DNA from: Massilia sp. IC2-278
Lineage (GTDB): Bacteria > Pseudomonadota > Gammaproteobacteria > Burkholderiales > Burkholderiaceae_D
Reading direction: 5' to 3'
NCBI RefSeq assembly: GCF_020708045.1
Contig: NZ_JAJFES010000003.1
Coordinates: 186,001 to 250,000 of the forward strand
Length of the DNA stretch: 64,000 bases
The notes under the pieces were generated by a model that ran no database searches, was not told the DNA's origin, and saw only the letters and a list, made by a program, of their open reading frames with translations. This document shows, one piece after another, positions 51,569 to 59,486 of this stretch (the stretch's first letter is position 1; each line of letters opens with the position of its first letter). Both the position numbers and the translations under genes were made by a program.

Positions 51569-52066
51569 ATGCGGCTTCCCTTCGTCCTGTCTCTCCTGCT
51601 GCTGCCTGCAGCGGCGCCGGCGCTGGCCGATCCGATGGACCTGTTCACCGCGGAGAACGCAGTCGACAGCAGCCGCCTGGAAGATGCGCGCGGCGGCTTC
51701 CTGGTGGCCGACGGCCTGCTCGTCACGCTCGGCATCGAGCGCATGGTCAGCATCAACGGCAACGTCGTCGAACGCAGCGAAATCCAGCTGGGCGACATCG
51801 GCAAACTGGCCGGCGGTAATGGCCTGGTGTCGACCGAAGCGCTGGGCCAATTGCGCCTGATCCAGAACGGCGCGGTCAGCGCCGTGCGCGGCGACGCCTA
51901 TGCTTCGCTGCTGGGCGGCACCATCATCCAGAACTCGCTGAACGACCAGACCATCAATGCCCAGACCACGCTGAACGCGACGGCGAACACCGCTGGAATG
52001 TTACGTGCGCTCAATTTTGCCGAAGGATTGAATAATGCTTTGTCAACAGCCATCGCACCCCGCTGA
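51569..52066 (+). CDS. Small exported protein of the fibre cluster (FapE-position)
   Basis: The protein is 165 residues from ATG 51569 (GAGGAACAACACC upstream). Signal peptide MRLPFVLSLLLLPAAAPALA. The mature part contains a predicted beta-rich segment with GGFLVADGLLVTLGIERMVS and later GGTIIQNSLNDQTINAQTTL. The IIQNS-x-N-x-x-IN pattern recurs in the 148-residue protein and, loosely, in the large protein. By position (between the C39 peptidase and the barrel) it corresponds to FapE, a minor fibre component in Pseudomonas. No similarity beyond pattern and position is claimed. Confidence 0.68.
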   Translation: MRLPFVLSLLLLPAAAPALADPMDLFTAENAVDSSRLEDARGGFLVADGLLVTLGIERMVSINGNVVERSEIQLGDIGKLAGGNGLVSTEALGQLRLIQNGAVSAVRGDAYASLLGGTIIQNSLNDQTINAQTTLNATANTAGMLRALNFAEGLNNALSTAIAPR

Positions 52067-52091
52067 TGGTGTTTCAAACATGGAGCAAGTA

Positions 52092-53735
52092 ATGCACAAA
52101 TTTCCGGCACTTTGTGTCGGCGCGCTCGTCGTGAGCGCAGCCTTCGGCGCTTCTTCGGCACTGGCGCAGTCCGCTTTGCAGCCCCCCGTCCAGCCCGCCG
52201 CGCAGGCCGGCGCGCAGTCCGTCGACCTGCTGGTCGAACAACTCAAGGCCATGCGCCAGCAGCTCGACGCCCAGCGCGCGCGCATCGACGAGCTCGAGCG
52301 CGGCGTGCGCAGCGCGCGCCAGGCCGGCCAGCCTGCCGAACCCGTCATCGACCTGGCGCCGGGCGCACTCGCGGCCGGGCTGCCGGCCACGGCCTCGGAA
52401 CTCGACATGCTGCGCGGGACCGGCGGCGACCAGACCGCCGCCCAGCAGAATGCCCAGGCCCAGCTGGCCCAGCCGCCGCAGCAGCAGCCCCAGCAACAAC
52501 AAATGCTGCAACAGCAGCAACAGCAACAACAGCAGCAGGCGCAACAGGCACAGCAGCGCCAGCAACAGCAGCAGCAACGCAACGCCCAGCAGAATGCACC
52601 GCTGAACCCGCAGAACGTGCCCACGAATCAACAGGCGACCACGCAGCAGCCGACCGCCCAGCGGCCGGCGGTCCCGCAGCCTGCCGCGCCGGCAGCCCCG
52701 GTCGGCGGCCCGGCCAGCGCCCCGGCTGCCGGCGTCAACACGGCCGCCGTCGGCCGCGCACCGGCCGCCCAGGCCCGCAGCGCCGAGGTGGCGCCGATCT
52801 TCGAGCAGCCCGGCGTGCTGACCCCGCGCGGCAAGTACGTGTTCGAGCCGGCCGTCCAGTACGGCTACTCGTCGAGCAGCCGCGTGGCCCTGGTCGGCTA
52901 CACCGTGATCCCGGCCCTGCTGATCGGCCTGATCGACGTGCGCGAAGTGAAACGCAACACCACCACCGCCAGCGTCACCCTGCGCCGCGGCCTGACCAAC
53001 CGCTTCGAGGTCGAGGCCAAGCTGCCCTACGTCTACCGTTCGGACGCCACCGTCAGCCGCGAAGTGTTCACCGGCACCTCGGTCGAGCGCGCCTTCCAGA
53101 CCAGCGGCAAGGACCTGGGCGACATCGAACTGGCGGCGCGCTATCAGCTCAACGACGGCGGCGTCGACAAGCCCTTCTTCATCGGCGGCCTGCGCTTCAA
53201 GTCGCGCACCGGCAAGGACCCGTTCGAAGTCGTCACCGATTGCGCCACGCGCTGCATCGGCGAGAACGTCACCGGCAGCGGCCTGCCGCTGGAACTGCCG
53301 ACCGGCTCCGGCTTCTATTCGCTGCAGCCGAGCCTGACCTGGCTGTTCCCGTCGGACCCGGCGGTCTTCTTCGGCAGCTTCAGCTACCTGCACAACTTCA
53401 AGCGCGACAACATCGAGCGCACCGTGCTGAACGGCGTCAAGGAACCGCTGGGCGAAGTCGCGCCGGGCGGCGTGTTCGGCTTCAACTTCGGCATGGGCCT
53501 GGCGCTCAACGACAAGGCCTCGTTCAGCCTCGGCTACGACCACAACTCCGTCGGCCGCACCAAGCAGAACGGCCGCGCCGTGCCGGGTTCGGTGCGCATG
53601 CAGCTCGGCACCCTGCTGGTCGGCTACTCCTACCGCCTGACCGACAAGAAAACCCTGAGCGTGGCGGTCGGCGCCGGCGTGACGCGCGATACGCCGGACG
53701 TGACCCTGATGGTGCGCGTGCCGATGTCGTTCTGA
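52092..53735 (+). CDS. Outer-membrane barrel with coiled-coil and poly-Gln neck (FapF-like)
   Basis: The protein is 547 residues from ATG 52092, with GGAG at 52082-52085. Signal peptide residues 1-26. Residues 44-77 (VDLLVEQLKAMRQQLDAQRA and onward) have heptad spacing of a coiled coil. Residues 113-195 are extremely Gln-rich, with runs of up to nine Gln. Residues 196-240 are Pro/Ala-rich. From about 240 to the end there are alternating strands ending in a C-terminal Phe (VTLMVRVPMSF), as in outer-membrane barrels. A trimeric coiled-coil-plugged barrel is the known build of FapF, the amyloid secretion pore. The 83-residue Gln-rich linker is much longer than expected. Confidence 0.8.
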   Translation: MHKFPALCVGALVVSAAFGASSALAQSALQPPVQPAAQAGAQSVDLLVEQLKAMRQQLDAQRARIDELERGVRSARQAGQPAEPVIDLAPGALAAGLPATASELDMLRGTGGDQTAAQQNAQAQLAQPPQQQPQQQQMLQQQQQQQQQQAQQAQQRQQQQQQRNAQQNAPLNPQNVPTNQQATTQQPTAQRPAVPQPAAPAAPVGGPASAPAAGVNTAAVGRAPAAQARSAEVAPIFEQPGVLTPRGKYVFEPAVQYGYSSSSRVALVGYTVIPALLIGLIDVREVKRNTTTASVTLRRGLTNRFEVEAKLPYVYRSDATVSREVFTGTSVERAFQTSGKDLGDIELAARYQLNDGGVDKPFFIGGLRFKSRTGKDPFEVVTDCATRCIGENVTGSGLPLELPTGSGFYSLQPSLTWLFPSDPAVFFGSFSYLHNFKRDNIERTVLNGVKEPLGEVAPGGVFGFNFGMGLALNDKASFSLGYDHNSVGRTKQNGRAVPGSVRMQLGTLLVGYSYRLTDKKTLSVAVGAGVTRDTPDVTLMVRVPMSF

Positions 53736-53782
53736 TCAACGCGTTCTGACCCGGCCGTGTGTGGCGGTACGGGTGTCGGCGA

Positions 53783-53817
53783 ACGGCGCGGGCGGCAACG
53801 CTTGCGCCGTTTTTTTA
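53783..53817 (+). terminator. Rho-independent terminator of the fibre cluster
   Basis: ACGGCGC and GCGCCGT pair around a 14-base loop, and the right arm runs into seven or eight T residues. It lies 48 bases after the barrel gene stop and closes the cluster. Confidence 0.75.
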
Positions 53818-54006
53818 GGTGTCGCCACCACGGCGATGGAGCACTCACCTGTAAAGATCGTTTGCGGCCAATCTGTGTTGGAAATGACACTGGCATCGCG
53901 TATTTACACGGTTTTACATGGCGCACCCGAGCTTGCCCATCCAGGGCGCCTCCGGCGGCGCTAGACTCGACAGCATCCTTCCTGCATCGATGGTCGAGAG
54001 CCGCCC

Positions 54007-54714
54007 ATGCAAACCCCTGCAACAGTCGTCAAGCTGATCGAACACGCGAGCCTGGCCGTCGAGCTGGCCGGACTGCCGCTGGCGCAGCTGTGCTTCGAGC
54101 GCCACCTGAACCCGCCGGCGATCCTGGCGGCCTACGCCAACTTCACCCGCCCCCACCCGCGCTACAAGGTGTTCCGCAACAAGGCGATGGGGATCGCCCT
54201 GGTCGACATCGCCGGCTTCGGGAATGCCGCTTCCTACCTCGACACCGTGCGCCAGCACGGCCACGCCGGCCCGCAAAGCCGCAAGGCGCTGGCGCGCGGT
54301 TACCGGCTGCGCCGCATCGACCGCAACGCCCACCTCGACGAGATCCACGCCATCCATACCTCCTGCGACCAGCGCCAGGGCCGCCCGATGGACGGCGCCT
54401 ACCGGCACATGCGCCCGTATCCCGAGCAGCCGCATTGCGCCTGCTACGGCGCATTCGACGCCGGCGGCCGGCTGGCGGCGTACTGCAACGTGGCCCGCTT
54501 CGGCAATTTCTCGGCCACCGACCAATTGATGGGCTACAAGAACGGCGACGGCGCCATGTACCTGCTGCTGGCGCACATCATCTGCGAGCTGATCGAGGAG
54601 CGCCGGGTGGCCTGGTTCATGTACGACAGCTACCTCGGCGCCCTGCCCGGCCTGCGCGACTTCAAGCGCCGGCTCGGCTTTCGCCCCTACCGCGCCCGCT
54701 ATTCGCTTGTCTAG
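54007..54714 (+). CDS. GNAT-like protein, paralogue of the gene at 43939
   Basis: The 235-residue cytosolic protein (no signal) starts MQTPATVVKLIEHASLAVEL. The conserved blocks are GHAGPQSRKALARGY, LRRIDRNAHLDEIHAIHTS, RQGRPMDGAY, DQLMGYKNGDGAMYLLL and DFKRRLGFRPYRARYSL. The last block and the strand/helix order resemble GNAT-fold acyltransferases, but the assignment is tentative. Base composition here is normal for the chromosome, unlike the paralogue. It follows the fibre cluster terminator, so it is transcribed separately. A role in modifying exported or surface material is possible given the position, but nothing in the sequence proves it. Confidence 0.72.
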   Translation: MQTPATVVKLIEHASLAVELAGLPLAQLCFERHLNPPAILAAYANFTRPHPRYKVFRNKAMGIALVDIAGFGNAASYLDTVRQHGHAGPQSRKALARGYRLRRIDRNAHLDEIHAIHTSCDQRQGRPMDGAYRHMRPYPEQPHCACYGAFDAGGRLAAYCNVARFGNFSATDQLMGYKNGDGAMYLLLAHIICELIEERRVAWFMYDSYLGALPGLRDFKRRLGFRPYRARYSLV

Positions 54715-54945
54715 ACAGGGTGCTGTCATCCTGGCATCGTTCATTGCCAGTCAGACATCGACTGTCGCGCCCAGCCCTCGTTTCCAGACAATTAAGAGAC
54801 GAGGGGCTGTTTCCTCGTTGCATGTACTGCTAGACTGCAAGACTTCAGCATCGCCGTTTATAAGTGTTGCATAAAACACAGGCCGCTGACGCCGGTGCCC
54901 TGCACTGCGCGCAACAAGATTCGATCCAAAAAACTAGGGGAATGC

Positions 54946-57186
54946 ATGTCCAACCGTCAGGTTCGTTCGAACCTTACGCTGCTGGCTGCCGCCGTATCGG
55001 GTTTGCTCCCGTTCGGCGCGGCTGCGCAAGAAACCTCCGCCGTCGCCGACGGCCAGATCCAGGAAGTCCTCGTCACCGCGCAGCGCCTTGTCGCGCCGGA
55101 ATCGAAGACGCCTGTCGCCATGTCCGTCATCAGCGGCGCCCAGCTCGCTAAAGCCGGCCTCGACCGCCCGTCCGACCTCGCCGCGCGTTTGCCCGGCGTG
55201 TACCTGAACGGCGCCGCCGACGGCCTGCGCATCACCATCCGCGGCGTCAGCAATGCCGACGCCACCGACAAGGGCGAGCCCTCGGCCGCCTTCATGCTCG
55301 ACGGCGTGTATATCGCCCGTCCGCACAGCCAGAACGGCGACTTCCTCGACGTCGACCGCGTCGAAGTCCTGCGCGGCCCGCAGGGCACCCTGTACGGCCG
55401 CAACACCACGGCCGGCGTCGTCAACGTGATCTCGAACGCACCGGGCAAGACGCTCGAAGGCGCGGTCGGCGCGGAGCTCGGCACCTTTGGTGCGCGCAAG
55501 GCCGACGGCATGCTCAACGTGCCGGTGAACGATGCGCTGGCGCTGCGCGCGGCGGTGTCCGTGAAGCGCCGCGACAGCCTGCTGCGCAATGCCCAGGGCA
55601 CGCCGCACGAACTCGGCCTGGACCGCGACGACCGCTCGGCGCGCCTGTCGGCCAAATTCGACTTCAACGCCGACGCCTCGCTGCTGCTGCGCTACGACCG
55701 CACGGTCCAGCACGACAACAACGACGTCATCGTCCCCGACACGAATTTCTACTCGGGCATCGAGACCGGCAACCCGGCCTGGCGCGGCGCCTCCACGACC
55801 GAGCGCCTGACGAATTCCTTCGTGCCGCCGAACGCGGTGCCCGAGCAGGGCCACAGCCGGCGCGATGCGCAGGGCCTGGCGGCCGAGCTGACCTGGAACC
55901 TGGGTCCGGCCACCCTGCACTACCTGGGTTCGCGGCGCCAGTTCGACCACGATTTCCTGGTCAACTATTACTACCGCATCGTGCCCGGCTTCGCGCTCGG
56001 CGTGCGCCAGTTTTTCGACGGCGCCTACGACCAGGATTCGCACGAACTGCGCATCGCCACGAAAGACACCGGCCGCGTCTCGGCCCAGGCCGGCGTCTAC
56101 TGGTTCCGCGAAGACATGACCCAGCTCGCCACCTTCCGCGACCTGGAGCCGATCGGCCTGCCCCCGTACTACGTGTTCCCGACCGGCCCGGTGGTCTCGA
56201 AGAGCCGCGCCGTGTTCGGGCAGGCCACCTGGCGCGTACTGGACACACTGCGCCTGACGGCCGGCGCCCGCTACACGCAGGACGACAAGTCGCGCGTCGG
56301 CGCCACCAACCTGCAGTTCGGCCCGGTCTTCAACCCCGCCACCGACTTGGCGCTGCCGAATGCGGCCCACCTGGAAACGAGCAAGACCACCTGGCGCCTG
56401 GGCATCGACGCCGACCTGAACCCGTCCACCCTGGTGTACGGCGTGCTGGCCACCGGCTACAAATCCGGCGGCTTCAACGACGGCTGCCTGGCCGATTCGG
56501 GCGCGCTCGGCGTCGCCTGCCCGGCGCCGGTGGCGGAATCGGCCCTGGTGTATCGCCCGGAAACCCTGAAGTCGGTCGAGCTGGGCTTCAAGAGCCGCTT
56601 CTGGGCCAACCGCGCCAGCCTGAACCTGGCCGCCTACCGCTACGACTACGGCAATCTGCAGCTGTCGGGCGTGGAGATGGAAAATGGCGTGCCGCGCTAC
56701 GTGACCCGGAATGCCGGCGTGGCCAGCGTGAAGGGTCTGGAAATCGAGGCGGCGGTGAAGCCCGTGGCCAGCGCCCGCTTCAGCTCCGCCCTGGCCTTCA
56801 CCGACGCCCACTACGTCGACTACACGCCGGACGGCCTGCATTCCTGGGCCGGCTACAAGCTCGACCGCGCCCCGAGCGCGACCCTGACCCTGGGCTACGA
56901 GCAGGGCTTCGGCATCGGCGGCGGCACCGTGACGGCGGGCGTGTTCTCGCGCACCTCGCGCGACTACACCATCGGCATCCCGAGCAAGCTGCTGCGCTAC
57001 CGCATCCCGGGCCGTACCGAGACCGACCTCAGCCTGGGCTACCAGCCGCTGGGCGCTCCCTGGAGCCTGCTGCTGCGCGTGCGCAACCTGCAGGACAAGG
57101 TCGAGCCGGTGAACATCGACAGCTTCGGCATGACCGTGCCGAGCGAGCCGCGCACCGTTTCACTGCGCATGGATTATCGCTTCTGA
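54946..57186 (+). CDS. TonB-dependent outer-membrane receptor
   Basis: The protein is 746 residues from ATG 54946 (AGGGGAATGC upstream), with a signal peptide ending near AAAQE. It has a TonB-box-like IQEVLVTAQR (about residues 38-47), then the plug domain with TPVAMSVISGAQLAKAGLDR and LDVDRVEVLRGPQGTLYGRN (about 135-155). A 22-strand barrel ends in DYRF. The Caulobacter/sphingomonad-like LRGPQGTLYGRN style belongs to receptors that take up siderophores, carbohydrates or hydrophobic compounds; the ligand cannot be read. It is the first gene of a five-gene operon. No ferric-uptake box was recognised upstream. Confidence 0.9.
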   Translation: MSNRQVRSNLTLLAAAVSGLLPFGAAAQETSAVADGQIQEVLVTAQRLVAPESKTPVAMSVISGAQLAKAGLDRPSDLAARLPGVYLNGAADGLRITIRGVSNADATDKGEPSAAFMLDGVYIARPHSQNGDFLDVDRVEVLRGPQGTLYGRNTTAGVVNVISNAPGKTLEGAVGAELGTFGARKADGMLNVPVNDALALRAAVSVKRRDSLLRNAQGTPHELGLDRDDRSARLSAKFDFNADASLLLRYDRTVQHDNNDVIVPDTNFYSGIETGNPAWRGASTTERLTNSFVPPNAVPEQGHSRRDAQGLAAELTWNLGPATLHYLGSRRQFDHDFLVNYYYRIVPGFALGVRQFFDGAYDQDSHELRIATKDTGRVSAQAGVYWFREDMTQLATFRDLEPIGLPPYYVFPTGPVVSKSRAVFGQATWRVLDTLRLTAGARYTQDDKSRVGATNLQFGPVFNPATDLALPNAAHLETSKTTWRLGIDADLNPSTLVYGVLATGYKSGGFNDGCLADSGALGVACPAPVAESALVYRPETLKSVELGFKSRFWANRASLNLAAYRYDYGNLQLSGVEMENGVPRYVTRNAGVASVKGLEIEAAVKPVASARFSSALAFTDAHYVDYTPDGLHSWAGYKLDRAPSATLTLGYEQGFGIGGGTVTAGVFSRTSRDYTIGIPSKLLRYRIPGRTETDLSLGYQPLGAPWSLLLRVRNLQDKVEPVNIDSFGMTVPSEPRTVSLRMDYRF

Positions 57187-57222
57187 TAACAACAACCTGA
57201 CCAGCCAAGACGAGGAACGACC

Positions 57223-58089
57223 ATGCAGCGCCATCTCCCCCGCATCACCTTCATCCTGCTTGCCCTGTTCCTCGCCGTGCTGCTCACGCGCGGCCTGAAC
57301 GAGACCACGCGCATGCTGATCGTCGGCTCGCTGGCGATGTTCGCCTGCTGCTGGGCCAGCGCGATCCACCTGCTGGGCGCGCGCGCGGCGCTGCATTTCG
57401 TGCTGATCGCGGTCAGCCTCGGCTGGTTCGCCGAGCAGATGGGGTCGACCTACGGCTGGTTCTTCGGCCACTACACCTATACCGAAGTGCTGGGCTGGCG
57501 CGTCGGCGACGTGCCGATGGTGATCCCGCTGATGTGGTTCGCCCTGACCTACATCGCCTACGTGATCGCCAACCTGATGGTCTGGCAGACCCCGACCGAC
57601 GGTGCTGCGCCTGTCGGCCAGAGCATCGTCCAGTCCTTCCTGGCCGCGATGATCGTCACCGCCTACGACCTCGGCGCCGACCCGTACATGGTCTTCACGC
57701 TCAAGGCCTGGATCATGCACAAGACCGACGGCTGGTGGTTCGGCGAGACCCTGCAGGGCTTCGTCGGCTGGATGGCGGTCTCCTTCGTCATCATCTTCCT
57801 GTTCCGCCTCACGCTGCGCCGCCGTCCGCCGGTGGCCGCCGCCAGCGTCTCGCGTGCCCACACCGTCGTGCCGCTCGCCATCTACGGCGGCAACATGCTG
57901 TTCCAGGCCTGCCTCGGCACCCCGGTCGAAACCCGCACCATCGCCCTGTTCGCAATGGGCATCCCGCTGCTGGCCGCCCTGTGCGGCTGGAGCCGCTGGC
58001 AGGCCCCGCGCATCGCCGCCGTGCCCGACGCCGCGGCCAGCCCGGTGGTGGCCGCCGCCCGCATGGCCGCCGTCGCACGGGAGGCATGA
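57223..58089 (+). CDS. DUF422 (carotenoid biosynthesis-like) membrane protein
   Basis: The 288-residue protein has about seven membrane helices. Diagnostic segments are [20 protein letters not shown] (about residues 77-96), [20 protein letters not shown] and [20 protein letters not shown] (about 150-169), which fit the carotenoid biosynthesis/DUF422 family that includes bisanhydrobacterioruberin hydratase-type enzymes. No other carotenoid gene is present, so a carotenoid role is not proven; hydration or modification of another polyene/isoprenoid is possible. It follows the receptor by 36 bases and overlaps the oxygenase gene by 4. Confidence 0.75.
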   Translation: MQRHLPRITFILLALFLAVLLTRGLNETTRMLIVGSLAMFACCWASAIHLLGARAALHFVLIAVSLGWFAEQMGSTYGWFFGHYTYTEVLGWRVGDVPMVIPLMWFALTYIAYVIANLMVWQTPTDGAAPVGQSIVQSFLAAMIVTAYDLGADPYMVFTLKAWIMHKTDGWWFGETLQGFVGWMAVSFVIIFLFRLTLRRRPPVAAASVSRAHTVVPLAIYGGNMLFQACLGTPVETRTIALFAMGIPLLAALCGWSRWQAPRIAAVPDAAASPVVAAARMAAVAREA

Positions 58090-59486
58090 TGGGGACCATG
58101 CACGATCCGGTCGCCAGCGCCGATCCGCGCTACCGCGCCGACCCGCCGGCCGACGACACGATTGCGCGCATCCTCGCCGGCCTCGATGGCGAGGGGCGCT
58201 ACGAGGCGATCGCGGTCGTCAACCGCGAGATCGCCGCCTGGACCACCAACGGCGTGCTGGACGGCTGGCGCGCCAGCCCGGCCACACCCGCGCACATTGC
58301 CGCCGCGCTGGAGGAGTTCGTGCACGCCGCGCGCGTGCTGCCCGACTGGGCCGACCCGGCGCGCATCGGCGCGGCGGAGGCGGTGTTCGTCGAGATGAGC
58401 ATGCTGTCCTGCACCCTGCTGTTCTGCGCCAGCCTGCCCGAGTGCTACGTGCCGGTCGACCTGGCGAGCGTACTGCACACGGCCGGCCAACTGGAGCAGC
58501 ACACCGATTACCGCGTGCGCTCGACCGCCGCCATGATCTTCCCGGTGATGCTGCGCGGCGGCCTCACCGCCCCCGACGGCGGCGGCGTCGCCCAGGTGCT
58601 GAAGGTGCGTCTGATCCACGCCACCATCCGCCACTTGATCATGCGCGGCAATCCGGCCGCGGTGATGGCCGGCGGCGAGACCGGCGCCACCCTGGCGGAG
58701 CTGGCGCCCAAAGGCCCCGGCCTGCACCGCGCCCTGTATGCGCGCGGCTGGAACGTGCCGCAACACGGCCTGCCGATCAACCAGGAAGAACTGGCCTATA
58801 CCCTGCTGACCTTTCACTACGTCTTCCTGCGCAGCCTGCGCCGCCTCGGCCTGGGCCTGACGGCGGCCGAGGAAGGCGCCTACCTGCACGGCTGGAACGT
58901 GGTCGGCCACCTGCTCGGCATCGGGGAGCCGCTGCTGGTGCGCGACATGGCCGCCGCCGAACGGCTGTTCGCACGGCTGCAGGCGCGCGGACGCGACGCC
59001 GCGAACGGCGGCGCCCTGCCCTACGGCGCGCCCGACCCGCGCCCGGCGCTGGCGAACGCGCTGATGCGGGCGATGCAGGACGAGATTCCGCTGCGCCTCC
59101 TGAAACCCTTCCCGACCCTGCTCACGCGCTACCTGTGCGGGCGCACGAATGCGCGCGAACTCGGCCTCGACGGGCGGGTGTCGCTCGTCTCGCGCGCATT
59201 GTTCGCGCTGTGCATGGGCGCGGTGCGCGGCATCGACTGGCTGGTGCGCCGCGTCGTGCCGGGATTCTCGATCTCGCGCCTGGTGTCGCGCGTGCTCGGC
59301 TACCGCCTGACGGTGAAGCTGCTGATGGACCAGACCCGGCCCCTGAAACTGCCCGAGGTCCTGCTGAACGGCGTCGCCCAGGCGGTGCAGGCCTGGCACC
59401 ACGACCCGAAGGCGCCGGCCTGGATGAACCGGCTGGAACTGCGCCTGCGCCCGGACACCTCTTCCACTTCCCGCAAACAAGGATGA
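58086..59486 (+). CDS. MpaB/Lcp-type oxygenase (DUF2236)
   Basis: The 466-residue helical protein starts at 58086 or 58089 (tandem ATG). The DUF2236 signature is [13 protein letters not shown] (about residues 175-187), carrying the axial-type His and nearby Arg seen in haem-binding latex-clearing proteins and MpaB. Further motifs are [20 protein letters not shown] and [15 protein letters not shown]. No signal peptide. Family members cleave isoprenoid chains with O2 (rubber, mycophenolate side chain), so an oxidative step on a hydrophobic compound is suggested. It overlaps both neighbours by four bases and so is translationally coupled to the membrane protein and the sensor kinase. Confidence 0.8.
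   Translation: MMGTMHDPVASADPRYRADPPADDTIARILAGLDGEGRYEAIAVVNREIAAWTTNGVLDGWRASPATPAHIAAALEEFVHAARVLPDWADPARIGAAEAVFVEMSMLSCTLLFCASLPECYVPVDLASVLHTAGQLEQHTDYRVRSTAAMIFPVMLRGGLTAPDGGGVAQVLKVRLIHATIRHLIMRGNPAAVMAGGETGATLAELAPKGPGLHRALYARGWNVPQHGLPINQEELAYTLLTFHYVFLRSLRRLGLGLTAAEEGAYLHGWNVVGHLLGIGEPLLVRDMAAAERLFARLQARGRDAANGGALPYGAPDPRPALANALMRAMQDEIPLRLLKPFPTLLTRYLCGRTNARELGLDGRVSLVSRALFALCMGAVRGIDWLVRRVVPGFSISRLVSRVLGYRLTVKLLMDQTRPLKLPEVLLNGVAQAVQAWHHDPKAPAWMNRLELRLRPDTSSTSRKQG

Noticed and set aside
54730-54760. A second sigma-54 promoter (CTGGCATCGTTCATTGCC) before the TonB receptor
   Set aside because: GG and GC are eleven bases apart instead of the required ten, so it should not be used by sigma-54.
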